Assembly: GCA_963675995.2 (NCBI GenBank)
Contig: CAXXIY010000002.1
Coordinates: 372,001-436,000 of the forward strand
Reading direction: 5' to 3'
From: JAAFHB01 sp963675995
GTDB taxonomy: Bacteria; Bacteroidota; Bacteroidia; Bacteroidales; Prolixibacteraceae
DNA: 64,000 nt
A program made the position numbers and the translations under genes. Below the pieces are notes generated by a model, which saw nothing but the letters and a program-made list of their open reading frames with translations, had not been told where the DNA came from and ran no database searches. Numbering within the stretch: position 1 is the stretch's first letter; each line of letters opens with the position of its first letter. Shown here in pieces: positions 16,415 to 24,930 of this stretch.

Positions 16415-19400
16415 ATGATCCAATTTTTGATCCGCCGCCCCATAGCCGTAACAATGTCCTTCATTGCTATATTGGTGCTTGGTGTCTTTGCTATGAATTT
16501 CATTCCGGTATCGTTAATGCCTGATATTGATATCCCGGAGATTACGGTACAAGTAAGTGGTTTAAACACAACGGCTCGCGAATTGGAGAATACGATTGTT
16601 CAGCCTATTCGCCGGCAGCTAATGCAGGTGGCTCACCTATCTGATATTACGAGCGAATGCCGTAATGAAAATGGCGTAATCCGCCTCAAATTTGAATATG
16701 GCACCTCCATCGATTATGCCTTTATTGAGGTCAATGAGAAAATAGACCGGGTAATGAGCAACCTACCGCGTACCATGGTGCGTCCCAAAGTGATCAAAGC
16801 CAATGCTACCGATATTCCTGTCTTCTACCTTAACCTCAGCCTTAAACGACCAAACGTTCAAACGAAATCAACAACAGGAACAATAGAAACCGAGTCAAAC
16901 CCTTCCTATCCTTTCAATGCACAGCCTTCAGATCTTTTCCCTGTCTCCAGGGAATTTGCCGAACTGAGTCGTTTTGCAACGAATGTGATCGCAAAACGAA
17001 TTGAACAATTGCCTGAGGTCGCCATGGTGGATATCAGCGGTACAATCAGCTCCGAGTTACTGATTTTGCCCGATTATCAAAAGTTGGAATCACTTGGAAT
17101 GACACTCACTGCACTCGAAAGTAGTATCAGAAACAGTAATATTAAACTTGGAAATTTATTGATCCGCGACGGTCAATACCAATACAATATCCGGTTTTCG
17201 TCTACCCTGCAAAATAAGAAAGACATTGAAAACGTCTATTTCAAGGTCAATGACCGGTTATTGCAATTGAAAGATGTGTCCACTGTTGTTGAGCATCCCC
17301 AAAAGCAGAAAGGGATGGTACTTCATAATGGGAAAGATGCAGTAATATTTGCCGTTATTAAACAAAGCGATGCCCGTATGTCGGAGTTGAAATCGAAGTT
17401 AAACGATCTTATTGGACATTTTGAAAAGGATTACCCTGACATCCGGTTCGACATTACACGCAACCAAACTACCTTGCTCGACTATTCAATTGGGAACCTT
17501 TATCAAGATTTAATTTGGGGTGCTTTACTCGCCTTTATTGTGATGTTCCTGTTTATGAAAGATTACAGGGCACCATGGCTCGTTGGAATTACCATTCCAA
17601 CTTCGCTTGTTGTATCAATGCTGTTTTTTTATCTTTTGCATATCTCGATGAATATTATTTCATTGTCGGGTATTATTCTTGGAGTTGGGATGACAGTCGA
17701 TAATTCGATTATCGTCATTGATAACATCACCCAGCATCGCAAGCGTTTATTGATGCAAAAACAGGCACAGGCTTTGGCAATCGAAAAATGCTCAACCCCT
17801 CAAACGGCGCAGCCTCAAACCCGTCAAACAGTAGGAACAAAAGGGATAATAGAAACCACAGAAACCAGGAAAGCAAACCTCTCAATCCTTGAATCCGCCT
17901 GCGCGAGCGGTACCAACGAGATTTTCAGTCCGCTCTTGAGCTCTGCATTAACTAACTGTGCAGTTTTTATCCCACTGATTTTTATCAGCGGCATTGCAGG
18001 GGCAATGTTTTACGATCAGGCAATGGCGGTTACAATAGGGTTGCTTGTTTCGTTGGGCGTTTCTGTAACATTATTACCAGTTTACTACCGTTTAATCTAC
18101 CGGAACAACGTGAGCGTTAGTCAGCTGAAATTTATGAAAAAGATAAATTTACTTAATTTCGAAGTGCTGTATATTTCGGGTTTTCGGTTTGTGATGCGAA
18201 ATCAGATTTTATCGACGGTTCTTGTCGTTTCATGTCTTGCTGGAAGTTTTGTGATGTATCAGCTTTTGGACAAAACACGACTTCCGGTTATCGACAAAGA
18301 TGAGCTGCTCCTAGCTGTTGACTGGAATGAAAATATTCATATAAGTGAGAATAAAAGAAGGACTTTGCAACTGATTGAGCATTTGCATGGTCTATTAGAT
18401 CAGAATACCTGCATGATTGGCGAACAGCAGTTTGTAATGGATAAAAACAGCGTCGCTTCATCGGCGGAAGCGCAGATTTATTTGAAGGTATTGCAGCCCT
18501 CTTTATTGGACAGTACTATGCGAGCTGCAGAAGTATACCTGAAGAAAGAATTTCCGCAAAGCATTGTCCGACAACAAGAAGTAGATAATATTTTCAATAT
18601 GATTTTTGCTTCAGACGAAAGGCCGCTCACTGCAAGGTTAAGAGCTGTGAACGATTACGGTCCGAACAAAATGGTTTATCTGCAAAATACCTTGAATAAA
18701 ATCCACGCTGGTTTGCCCGGTCAATCCTTTGAAGGAATTCCCTTGTCGGAATACACGATCCTGCACACTGATCCGGCGAAGCTAATGCTGTATGAAATTT
18801 TGTTTGATGATGTGTATGGCCGTTTAAAAAGTGCATTTAATGAAAACCAGGTGTTCCTGATTTCCGACAATCAGGATTTTGTTCCGGTAGTTTTAGGTGG
18901 TAAAGCAAGCGATATCCGTAAGGTGATCAATGAATTATTTATCCGTAACAAGAAGAACGAATTGATACCGGTTAGAGATCTTCTTTCGGAAACAAAAGGG
19001 GAAGATTTGAAATTAATTGTTGCCGGGAAAGAGGGTGAATATTTTCCTGTAAGCTTTGATATTGCACCCGAAAAGGCTGTAGAAGTTATAGAAAAAGTTG
19101 GTAATGTTATTCGTCAGAATCGATTATTTGAAGTAGGTTTTACCGGGAGTATCTTTTCAAATAAGGCGTTGATGAAAGAACTCGCTATCATTCTGCTCAT
19201 ATCGCTGGCGCTACTTTATTTTATTCTGACCGCCCAGTTTGAATCGTTAACCCTTCCACTGATTGTGCTCATGGAAGTACCCATTGATATTTTTGGCGCT
19301 TTCATTGCACTGAAGTTAGGGGGTGCAGGAATTAACCTCATGTCGCTAATCGGAATTGTGGTGATGAGCGGGATTGTAATCAACGATTCGATCCTGAAAG

Positions 19401-19669
19401 TTGATACAATGAATAAGTTGTTCAATGAAGGCACTTCGTTGATGCGAGCTATTGTAGAATCGGGACATCGCCGGCTACTCTCTATTATTATGACCAGCCT
19501 GACAGCCATTCTTGCATTACTTCCGATTTTGTTTACTCCCGGTCTTGGAGCCGATCTGCAAAAACCACTTGCATTGGCTGTTATCGGAAGTATGATACTT
19601 GGTACATTGGTAAGTTTGTATTATGTACCATTGTGCTTTTACTATTTGAAAAGAAAGAAGGTCAAATAA
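16415..19669 (+). CDS. RND-family inner-membrane transporter (AcrB/CusA-like)
   Basis: 1084 aa. Starts MIQFLIRRPIAVTMSFIAIL, the classic RND N-terminus. It has two sets of membrane segments with the DNSIIVIDNI motif in the first and GIVINDSILKVD in the second, and porter loops between. Two hydrophilic, Thr/Gln/Asn-rich insertions interrupt it: about residues 143-175 (from RPNVQTKS) and about 450-490 (from STPQTAQPQ). These carry the dispersed word AACAATAGAAAC or a variant and are unlikely to be part of the family core. It is the probable pump for the adaptor just upstream; substrate inferred to be the small peptides. Confidence 0.88.
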   Translation: MIQFLIRRPIAVTMSFIAILVLGVFAMNFIPVSLMPDIDIPEITVQVSGLNTTARELENTIVQPIRRQLMQVAHLSDITSECRNENGVIRLKFEYGTSIDYAFIEVNEKIDRVMSNLPRTMVRPKVIKANATDIPVFYLNLSLKRPNVQTKSTTGTIETESNPSYPFNAQPSDLFPVSREFAELSRFATNVIAKRIEQLPEVAMVDISGTISSELLILPDYQKLESLGMTLTALESSIRNSNIKLGNLLIRDGQYQYNIRFSSTLQNKKDIENVYFKVNDRLLQLKDVSTVVEHPQKQKGMVLHNGKDAVIFAVIKQSDARMSELKSKLNDLIGHFEKDYPDIRFDITRNQTTLLDYSIGNLYQDLIWGALLAFIVMFLFMKDYRAPWLVGITIPTSLVVSMLFFYLLHISMNIISLSGIILGVGMTVDNSIIVIDNITQHRKRLLMQKQAQALAIEKCSTPQTAQPQTRQTVGTKGIIETTETRKANLSILESACASGTNEIFSPLLSSALTNCAVFIPLIFISGIAGAMFYDQAMAVTIGLLVSLGVSVTLLPVYYRLIYRNNVSVSQLKFMKKINLLNFEVLYISGFRFVMRNQILSTVLVVSCLAGSFVMYQLLDKTRLPVIDKDELLLAVDWNENIHISENKRRTLQLIEHLHGLLDQNTCMIGEQQFVMDKNSVASSAEAQIYLKVLQPSLLDSTMRAAEVYLKKEFPQSIVRQQEVDNIFNMIFASDERPLTARLRAVNDYGPNKMVYLQNTLNKIHAGLPGQSFEGIPLSEYTILHTDPAKLMLYEILFDDVYGRLKSAFNENQVFLISDNQDFVPVVLGGKASDIRKVINELFIRNKKNELIPVRDLLSETKGEDLKLIVAGKEGEYFPVSFDIAPEKAVEVIEKVGNVIRQNRLFEVGFTGSIFSNKALMKELAIILLISLALLYFILTAQFESLTLPLIVLMEVPIDIFGAFIALKLGGAGINLMSLIGIVVMSGIVINDSILKVDTMNKLFNEGTSLMRAIVESGHRRLLSIIMTSLTAILALLPILFTPGLGADLQKPLALAVIGSMILGTLVSLYYVPLCFYYLKRKKVK

Positions 19670-19748
19670 TATTGTAACTAACATGATAGCAAACCGCATT
19701 GAAGTTTCTGCAGTTTCTATTGTTGAAAGGGTTTCTGTTTTTTTTAAT

Positions 19749-20201
19749 ATGCTAAACAATAGAAACATTGCTAACAATAGAAGAATTTTAAACTCTTCAC
19801 ACAATAAGAACATATTTCTCTCCTTCGCACTCCTGATCCTGCTCAGTGCCTGCTCTACCCCAGTGATACGTAATGATGCCTTAATAGGTGTTAACAAAGA
19901 GAAACATGATTTTGGAACGATCGCTTATAAAAAAGAAGTAGCTTGTACCTTTGAATTCTTAAACACAGGGAAATCGGCACTGATTATTTATGATGTGAAA
20001 ACTTCATGCGGCTGTACAATAGCCGAATGGACAAACGCACCTATTCGTCCCGGGAATAAAGGTTTGTTGAAGATCAAGTATGACGCAGCATTTCCTGGGG
20101 TATTTCACAAAACGGTAGAGATCTCTTACAATGGAGTTGGCTCACCGGTTAGTCTGGAAATAAACGGAGAAGTAGAATATCCGGAAAATATTAAATTATG
20201 A
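19749..20201 (+). CDS. DUF1573 lipoprotein, copy 2
   Basis: 150 aa from the ATG at 19749; an in-frame ATG at 19683 exists but would place the lipobox LLSAC about 58 residues in. Domain hallmarks: KHDFGTIAYKKEVACTFEF, then VKTSCGCTIAEW and the end VSLEINGEV. The N-terminal region is made of the repeated word AACAATAG (NNRNIANNRR), so its leader has been extended by short repeats. Overlaps the signal peptidase gene by four bases (ATGA). Confidence 0.78.
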   Translation: MLNNRNIANNRRILNSSHNKNIFLSFALLILLSACSTPVIRNDALIGVNKEKHDFGTIAYKKEVACTFEFLNTGKSALIIYDVKTSCGCTIAEWTNAPIRPGNKGLLKIKYDAAFPGVFHKTVEISYNGVGSPVSLEINGEVEYPENIKL

Positions 20202-21376
20202 TCCGAAAAGTTCAGGTGCTCGTCGGCGGCATTGTTCTGCTATGTGTTTCTATAATAGGAATATACTGGTTTGCCTTGGGCGCAATAGTAGTTTTTTTGA
20301 TTTGCGTTTTATTCCGATCCGATCTTTCGTTTTTTGTGTGGTTGCGTAAACAAAGTTTTGTTTTATCGATAGTTTCTATTTTGGGCATTTTCATTTTTGC
20401 TATTTCCATACGTGTGTTTATGCTTGAAATATTTTCAATTCCAAGCAGTTCAATGGAGAACACGTTGCTCGTTGGCGACAAGATTCTGGTAAGTAAACTG
20501 AACTACGGCCCATCTTTACCAAAGTCGCCATACGAAATTCCCTGGATCAGCCTGATCTGGTACTTAAGCGCTGACAAAACAACCAAAATTGATTCTGCTT
20601 ATTGGGATTATAGCAGGTTAAGTGGTTTTTCATCCATTAAACGCGGTGACGTAGCCGTTTTTCTCCATCCGCTGTTAGGAAATCGGGATAATTATTTCAT
20701 TAAACGTTGTGTGGCAATACCGGGAGATACTTTACAAATTATCGATGGAGTGGTATTTGCCAATCGCCAGGCAATAGCTATTTCGGAAAAAGCAAAACAA
20801 CCCTATCAGATGAATGTCACGAATGGACCAGAATTTAGGAAAATAATCGATAGCTTGGATCTCGAAACTTGGGGAAATGATATTTGGAAACCCAATCAAA
20901 GCGTAAGTTTAAATATAACCCAATTGCAGCAAAAACAATTGTTAACCCAGAAATGTGTCGAATCTATTAGTATTAATATTGCCCAAAATGATACCATGCA
21001 ATGGATTTATCCGAATAATCGGAAAATAACATGGAACATTGATAATTTCGGTCCTTTGGTGATTCCCAGAAAAGGATTGACAATTAATCTCACACCTATG
21101 AACTTTCTGGTTTATCAGCAGTCAATTAATATATTGGAGAAATCAAAAATTGAGGAGAGGAATGGCATTTACTTTTTAAACGGACAACCAATTACAACCT
21201 ACTCTTTCAGGAAGAACTACTATTTTATGATGGGTGACAACCGACACAACTCGAACGATTCGCGATATTGGGGTTTTGTACCCGAAGAGAATATTGTTGG
21301 TAAAGCAATAATTATTCTATTTTCAAACGAGCAGGATGGTTTTAGGTGGAACAGGATTCTGAAATTATTGAAATAA
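20198..21376 (+). CDS. lepB: signal peptidase I
   Basis: 392 aa with two N-terminal membrane segments. Catalytic Ser in the box IPSSSMENTLLVGD, catalytic Lys in the box NYFIKRCVAIPGD, and the C-terminal box MGDNRHNSNDSRYWGFVP. A long insertion of about 150 residues lies between boxes, as in other Bacteroidetes SPases. It sits in the export operon, overlapping DUF1573, rather than in a housekeeping setting, so it may process the small peptides. A second genomic lepB elsewhere is expected. Confidence 0.88.
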   Translation: MIRKVQVLVGGIVLLCVSIIGIYWFALGAIVVFLICVLFRSDLSFFVWLRKQSFVLSIVSILGIFIFAISIRVFMLEIFSIPSSSMENTLLVGDKILVSKLNYGPSLPKSPYEIPWISLIWYLSADKTTKIDSAYWDYSRLSGFSSIKRGDVAVFLHPLLGNRDNYFIKRCVAIPGDTLQIIDGVVFANRQAIAISEKAKQPYQMNVTNGPEFRKIIDSLDLETWGNDIWKPNQSVSLNITQLQQKQLLTQKCVESISINIAQNDTMQWIYPNNRKITWNIDNFGPLVIPRKGLTINLTPMNFLVYQQSINILEKSKIEERNGIYFLNGQPITTYSFRKNYYFMMGDNRHNSNDSRYWGFVPEENIVGKAIIILFSNEQDGFRWNRILKLLK

Positions 21377-21411
21377 TAAAATACAATTGGTTACTCAAAC
21401 TATCTAAAGAA

Positions 21412-21684
21412 AATGGCATATCTTATTGAATTGCTTAAACAAGAATATACAGGTTGCGTAGTTTGCCTACCCACCGTGTTTCGATCGCAGAGCGTAAAGC
21501 GGCCAATGAGGAATTAAAAGAAATATTCTCTGTGAGCGATATATTGGTCAACGAACAGCTCGACCGCATAATGGTGCAGTTCAAAAACACCGCGCCTGAT
21601 TTGTACGCTGCCTCTAATAATGCCCGTATGATTGTGCATTATAGCATCAGGTACGAAAAAGAGGATAAACCGCAAAGTAATTAG
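21412..21684 (+). pseudogene. degraded small gene, function unknown
   Basis: The ATG at 21412 gives MAYLIELLKQEYTGC and then shifts into the long frame that begins at 21454 (RSLPTHRVSIAERKAANEEL...). The join around 21453-21462 looks like a frameshift in what was one protein of about 90 residues. I do not recognise the family. If the TTG at 21454 is a real start, a 76-residue soluble protein is possible. Confidence 0.4.
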
Positions 21685-21785
21685 GTTTCTGTTGTTTGAT
21701 CCGTCAGCTAACGGATGGAAAGTTTCTATTGTTTGGCAAGATTAAAACAACAGAAACGTTTCTAGCAATAGAAACGAAGAAAGCA

Positions 21786-21854
21786 ATGGCAACTACGAAA
21801 GAACAACCTGGTATAGAGATTCAGGAGGAGATGAGAGAGATTATTGAAAAATAA
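21786..21854 (+). pseudogene. remnant of the 3' end of a ligase/TPR gene
   Basis: A 22-codon frame ending IEIQEEMREIIEK matches the C-terminal VKEIKEEMKKMIEK of the ligase/TPR protein. As in that gene, it is followed within 25 bases by a leader element. The similarity continues between GAAAAATAAGATATTTCA here and the bases after the IS at 5291-5309. It indicates that a second ligase-type gene once stood before unit 4. Confidence 0.5.
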
Positions 21855-21873
21855 GATATTTCAGAAGATATGT

Positions 21874-21976
21874 CTAACCCTAAGGAAAAGGGCAGGAAGT
21901 ACAACCAGCGAGTTGTAACCACTTCCCGCCTGGCACCTCTCCCAAAAAAGGAAGTGAGGTGATGTGACAAAGATAA
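21874..21976 (+). ncRNA. structured leader element, copy D (upstream of peptide 4)
   Basis: The most diverged copy. Outer stem GGGCAGGAAGT (21890-21900) with ACTTCCCGCCT (21921-21931): the loop-closing C-G of copies A-C is replaced by T-A, a compensatory change, with one A-C mismatch and one G-U added. Nested stem ACAAC (21901-21905) with GTTGT (21912-21916) keeps the loop CAGCGA; the outer pair is A-U here and G-C in copy A. Confidence 0.6.
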
Positions 21977-22080
21977 GGAAATTGAGAATTAGCGAATTCC
22001 AGAACTTAATAGATTTGGAGGTGGAAATTTCAAAATTATTAATAACTTAAAAATTACCAGAGAAAAAGATTTTATTTCTA

Positions 22081-22398
22081 TTGTCATGCATTATCATTTG
22101 CTTGAATTTATTGTTAACAATTGGACCAGAGTTAACAATTGGATCAGATAAAAAAGTCAGTAGTATTACGTTGAAAGTACTAGACGCTTATGCTTGGCCA
22201 TGGTCAGAAGATCCCTCACCCACAGGGCAAATCGGAGTCGAAATGGCATGTGAGATTTGGGTATATGGTTGTTGGAATTGTAATGGAGGGAACGGATATT
22301 GTGTTATCTCTGGAGTTAGGCAAGATTGTGTTGACCAATATGTATGTCCATCCTGCACACGTACTCCTGGCTCATGTACTCAAGTATTTTCTTGTTAA
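22081..22398 (+). CDS. small Cys-rich peptide (peptide 4), start uncertain
   Basis: 105 aa from a TTG at 22081. The open frame goes back to 22051 and reads EKKILFLLSCIIICLN, a good signal-peptide N-terminus, but no ATG, GTG or TTG lies there, so the normal start appears mutated or an unusual codon is used. After the pro-region (KVSSITLKVLDAYAW) the product has nine cysteines (ACEIW, GCWNC, YCVI, DCVD, CPSC, SCTQ, SC). It lies downstream of leader element D and is followed by a hairpin and a propeller gene. It may be decaying. Confidence 0.55.
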   Translation: MSCIIICLNLLLTIGPELTIGSDKKVSSITLKVLDAYAWPWSEDPSPTGQIGVEMACEIWVYGCWNCNGGNGYCVISGVRQDCVDQYVCPSCTRTPGSCTQVFSC

Positions 22399-22405
22399 TT
22401 TATAT

Positions 22406-22434
22406 TAGATGCAGGAATTTAATTCTTGCATCTA
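22406..22434 (+). terminator. hairpin after peptide 4
   Basis: TAGATGCAGGA (22406-22416) pairs with TCTTGCATCTA (22424-22434), one G-U, loop of seven bases that can pair further. Confidence 0.55.
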
Positions 22435-22462
22435 TTCACCCCTCCCACCCCAAAAAAATACA

Positions 22463-23608
22463 ATGTTAAAAATTTATATTATATTCTTTTCTCTGCTTCT
22501 TGTTTCATGTAACAATGAATCAAATGGCAAATATTCAGTTATTGAAGATAATAACTGTAGGCGTATCAAAATAAGTGAACACGACATATCAGTAGTCAAA
22601 TACTCCGATGTTCTAAAAATAAAATCTTTTTGTCCATTATCTAATAAAATACCGCTTGGAAATGTGCAAAGGGCATTTATAAAGGATGATAAACTATACA
22701 TATCTGATTCGCAACCCAAAATAGTTTGTTTTAATATCAACGACGGAGCAATTGAATTTGTAATATCAAGAGTAGGTAAAGGCCCGGGAGAATTCATAGA
22801 TATAACAGATTTTTTAGTCAATGAAGAAAAGAATATTCTAACAGTTTTCTGTCAAAGGCTTAAAAAACTTATTAATTTTTCTTTGATTAATGGAAATTAC
22901 ATTAATGAATACTCAATAGATTTTATACCTATGAAAATTGCTAATATCGGGAAGTCAAACATCTTTTATAATCCGTTTAAATTAGTCCTTTCCAATAAAT
23001 ATAATTACACCCTGCTTTTTTCAGGTACAGAGAAGCCTTCTATAACTTCAAGAGCTTTTGTTCATGATCCGATATTATCCAGTTACATGTACGATTATGG
23101 TTACGAGTTTCCTTTTTTTTATAATTCAAATGGATTATTTTTCATAAAGCGTTTTGAAATTACGGTATATAGTATAAATAATAAAGGTGTTTTCTCCGTT
23201 TATAACGTTATAATACCTAATTCAGCCCCGGTTGAATTTTGGGAAAAAAAGCCAGATGCTAAGGAAAGGGCTCAGGTTCACTTTTCGCACAGTCTTACAA
23301 ATATTTATCAATGTGGCAATATTTTGCATTTTCGCTTTACATATCAAAATCGATTTATATACGCGTTTTATGATGTAGAGAACGATCATGTCATAACCAT
23401 AGGCAGTCTAAATCTTAATGATGTTTCTGAAAATGCCCCTATAGTTTTCCCAATTAAAGGCGTATACAAAGGTGCTTTTTTTGCCTTAGCGGATCCAATA
23501 ATAATAAATGATTTAAGGAGAGAAAAAACTGTGAAAATGCCCGGACGCATACTAAGCATAAAAGAAACAGACAACCCTATATTGATCTTTTATGAAACAA
23601 TTAAATGA
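22463..23608 (+). CDS. 6-bladed beta-propeller lipoprotein, unit 4
   Basis: 381 aa from the ATG at 22463 (lipobox LVSC); an upstream TTG at 22409 is in frame but inside the hairpin. Signature GKGPGEFIDITDFLVN at about residues 107-122, preceded by KIVCFNINDGAIEFVISR. Same class and position as the other propellers. The gene ends three bases before the outer end of IS copy 2, and no thioredoxin-like gene follows, unlike in units 1-3. Confidence 0.8.
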   Translation: MLKIYIIFFSLLLVSCNNESNGKYSVIEDNNCRRIKISEHDISVVKYSDVLKIKSFCPLSNKIPLGNVQRAFIKDDKLYISDSQPKIVCFNINDGAIEFVISRVGKGPGEFIDITDFLVNEEKNILTVFCQRLKKLINFSLINGNYINEYSIDFIPMKIANIGKSNIFYNPFKLVLSNKYNYTLLFSGTEKPSITSRAFVHDPILSSYMYDYGYEFPFFYNSNGLFFIKRFEITVYSINNKGVFSVYNVIIPNSAPVEFWEKKPDAKERAQVHFSHSLTNIYQCGNILHFRFTYQNRFIYAFYDVENDHVITIGSLNLNDVSENAPIVFPIKGVYKGAFFALADPIIINDLRREKTVKMPGRILSIKETDNPILIFYETIK

Positions 23609-23611
23609 AAT

Positions 23612-24930
23612 CACTGCTGGTGCGTTAAAAATTAAAACATAATATCAAATAAATTATATTGTAGTTCTTTGACATTCTGACTGACTTGAAAGAAGGTAAG
23701 CAAATCCCTGATAGGGGTTTTGTCAAAAGCAGAGACACTTAAAATTTGTATTATCTCGTAAATTGAATAATTGCTTTTCAAAGCATGTTTCATGTATGCA
23801 ACGATCAGGTAGGCACAAATAGCTGTCCAGATATGTATTTTGACTGCATTCGGAGAATGTCCCTATAGTTTCCTGATAACAAGGTTTTGTTTTATCCACT
23901 TGAAAAACGCTTCGATTTGCCAACGGTTTTTATAAAGCCTGGCTATTTCGAGGGCAGATACTTCAAAATTATTGCTCAAAAAAACCAAGAGTAAATTCTT
24001 TTCAGTGTCATAATACTCAATCAACCGCAAATGGTCGGGGTAATGCCTTTTTGATTTTGCCACAGTCAGGGTAATCGTCTTGTCACTTTGTAATCGGTTG
24101 TATGATCAATGTTGAAGTTCTGTTACATTACCTTGTATTTCAAAGGGGATTTTGCCCTTGTAACAAAGAAAGCATCTTCCTTTTGTATCCGATGTAATGC
24201 TTCAAAATCGACATAGGCCTTATCCATTAGATATATAGCATCTGGCAGAGGAACAATTACATCAAGGATATTGCTATCATGGTATTTACCATCAGTGATA
24301 AAGATAAAAGTTGGTATGCTTCCTCTTAAATCGAGCAAAGTATGAACTTTTACCGCTCCTCTGGAGTATTTTCCTTGTGCTCAGCCAAAAAGCTTAAGAC
24401 TTAAAGATATTGTTGTTGAGTCAAGAGCAAATACATCTTTATCTGTCGCAATATTTGGAATCGGAGAGTTAGCATAAAGAGGCCTAACCTGTTGTATTAA
24501 AAACTCTCCAAAGTCAGCAAAAATTCTCCAATCCCGCTTCTCGTTTGCTCGGGAAAGTGTGGATTGATTAACATTTTGCTTAATACCTAAATGATAAAGC
24601 TTATTTTTATGTGCTTTTAAACACAAACAAATGTCTCTTAATGAATTAAGCGAAGTAAGTTGGCCAAAGAAAAGTTGAATAAACTGATTCCAGCAGTCTA
24701 ATTCTCTTACCCGGTGGTTGCCTTTATAACGCTTGACACCTTTTTCAAACTCATATTTGTTGACAAACTGTAACAGCTGGGCGAACACATACTTACCTGA
24801 ATTCATAATTTTGCACGTTAAAAGATGCAAAACTACGAGTCAATTCAAATCAAAAAATCAAAGAACGCTTATATTAATTTAAATATCAGCTAATTACGTA
24901 TATTTTATAAAAGTTAACGCATCACCAGTA
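23612..24930 (-). mobile_element. IS4-family insertion sequence, copy 2 (decayed, inverted)
   Basis: Ends match copy 1: on the minus strand the left end is TACTGGTGATGCGTTAAC (to 24930) and the right end CACTGCTGGTGCGTTAA. The internal sequence matches copy 1 in the 5' half and diverges in the 3' half. I find no target duplication (AAATGAAAT against TTAGTGCAT), so it is older or was rearranged. Its orientation is opposite to copy 1. Confidence 0.85.
23632..24806 (-). pseudogene. IS4-family transposase, broken copy
   Basis: Begins MNSGKYVFAQLLQFVNKYEF at 24806 and is identical to copy 1 over most of the first 140 residues. It then meets a nonsense codon: the Trp in LFGWAQGK reads TGA at about 24380. 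Further stops and shifts break it into segments at 24123-24338 (from LDLRGSIPTF), 23863-24063 (YKNRWQIEAFFKWIKQNL) and 23632-23870. All three catalytic motifs can be traced, but no complete enzyme can be made. Confidence 0.85.

Noticed and set aside
5307..21976. The four spaced repeats as a CRISPR array
   Set aside because: Spacing is kilobases, with genes between; no cas genes.
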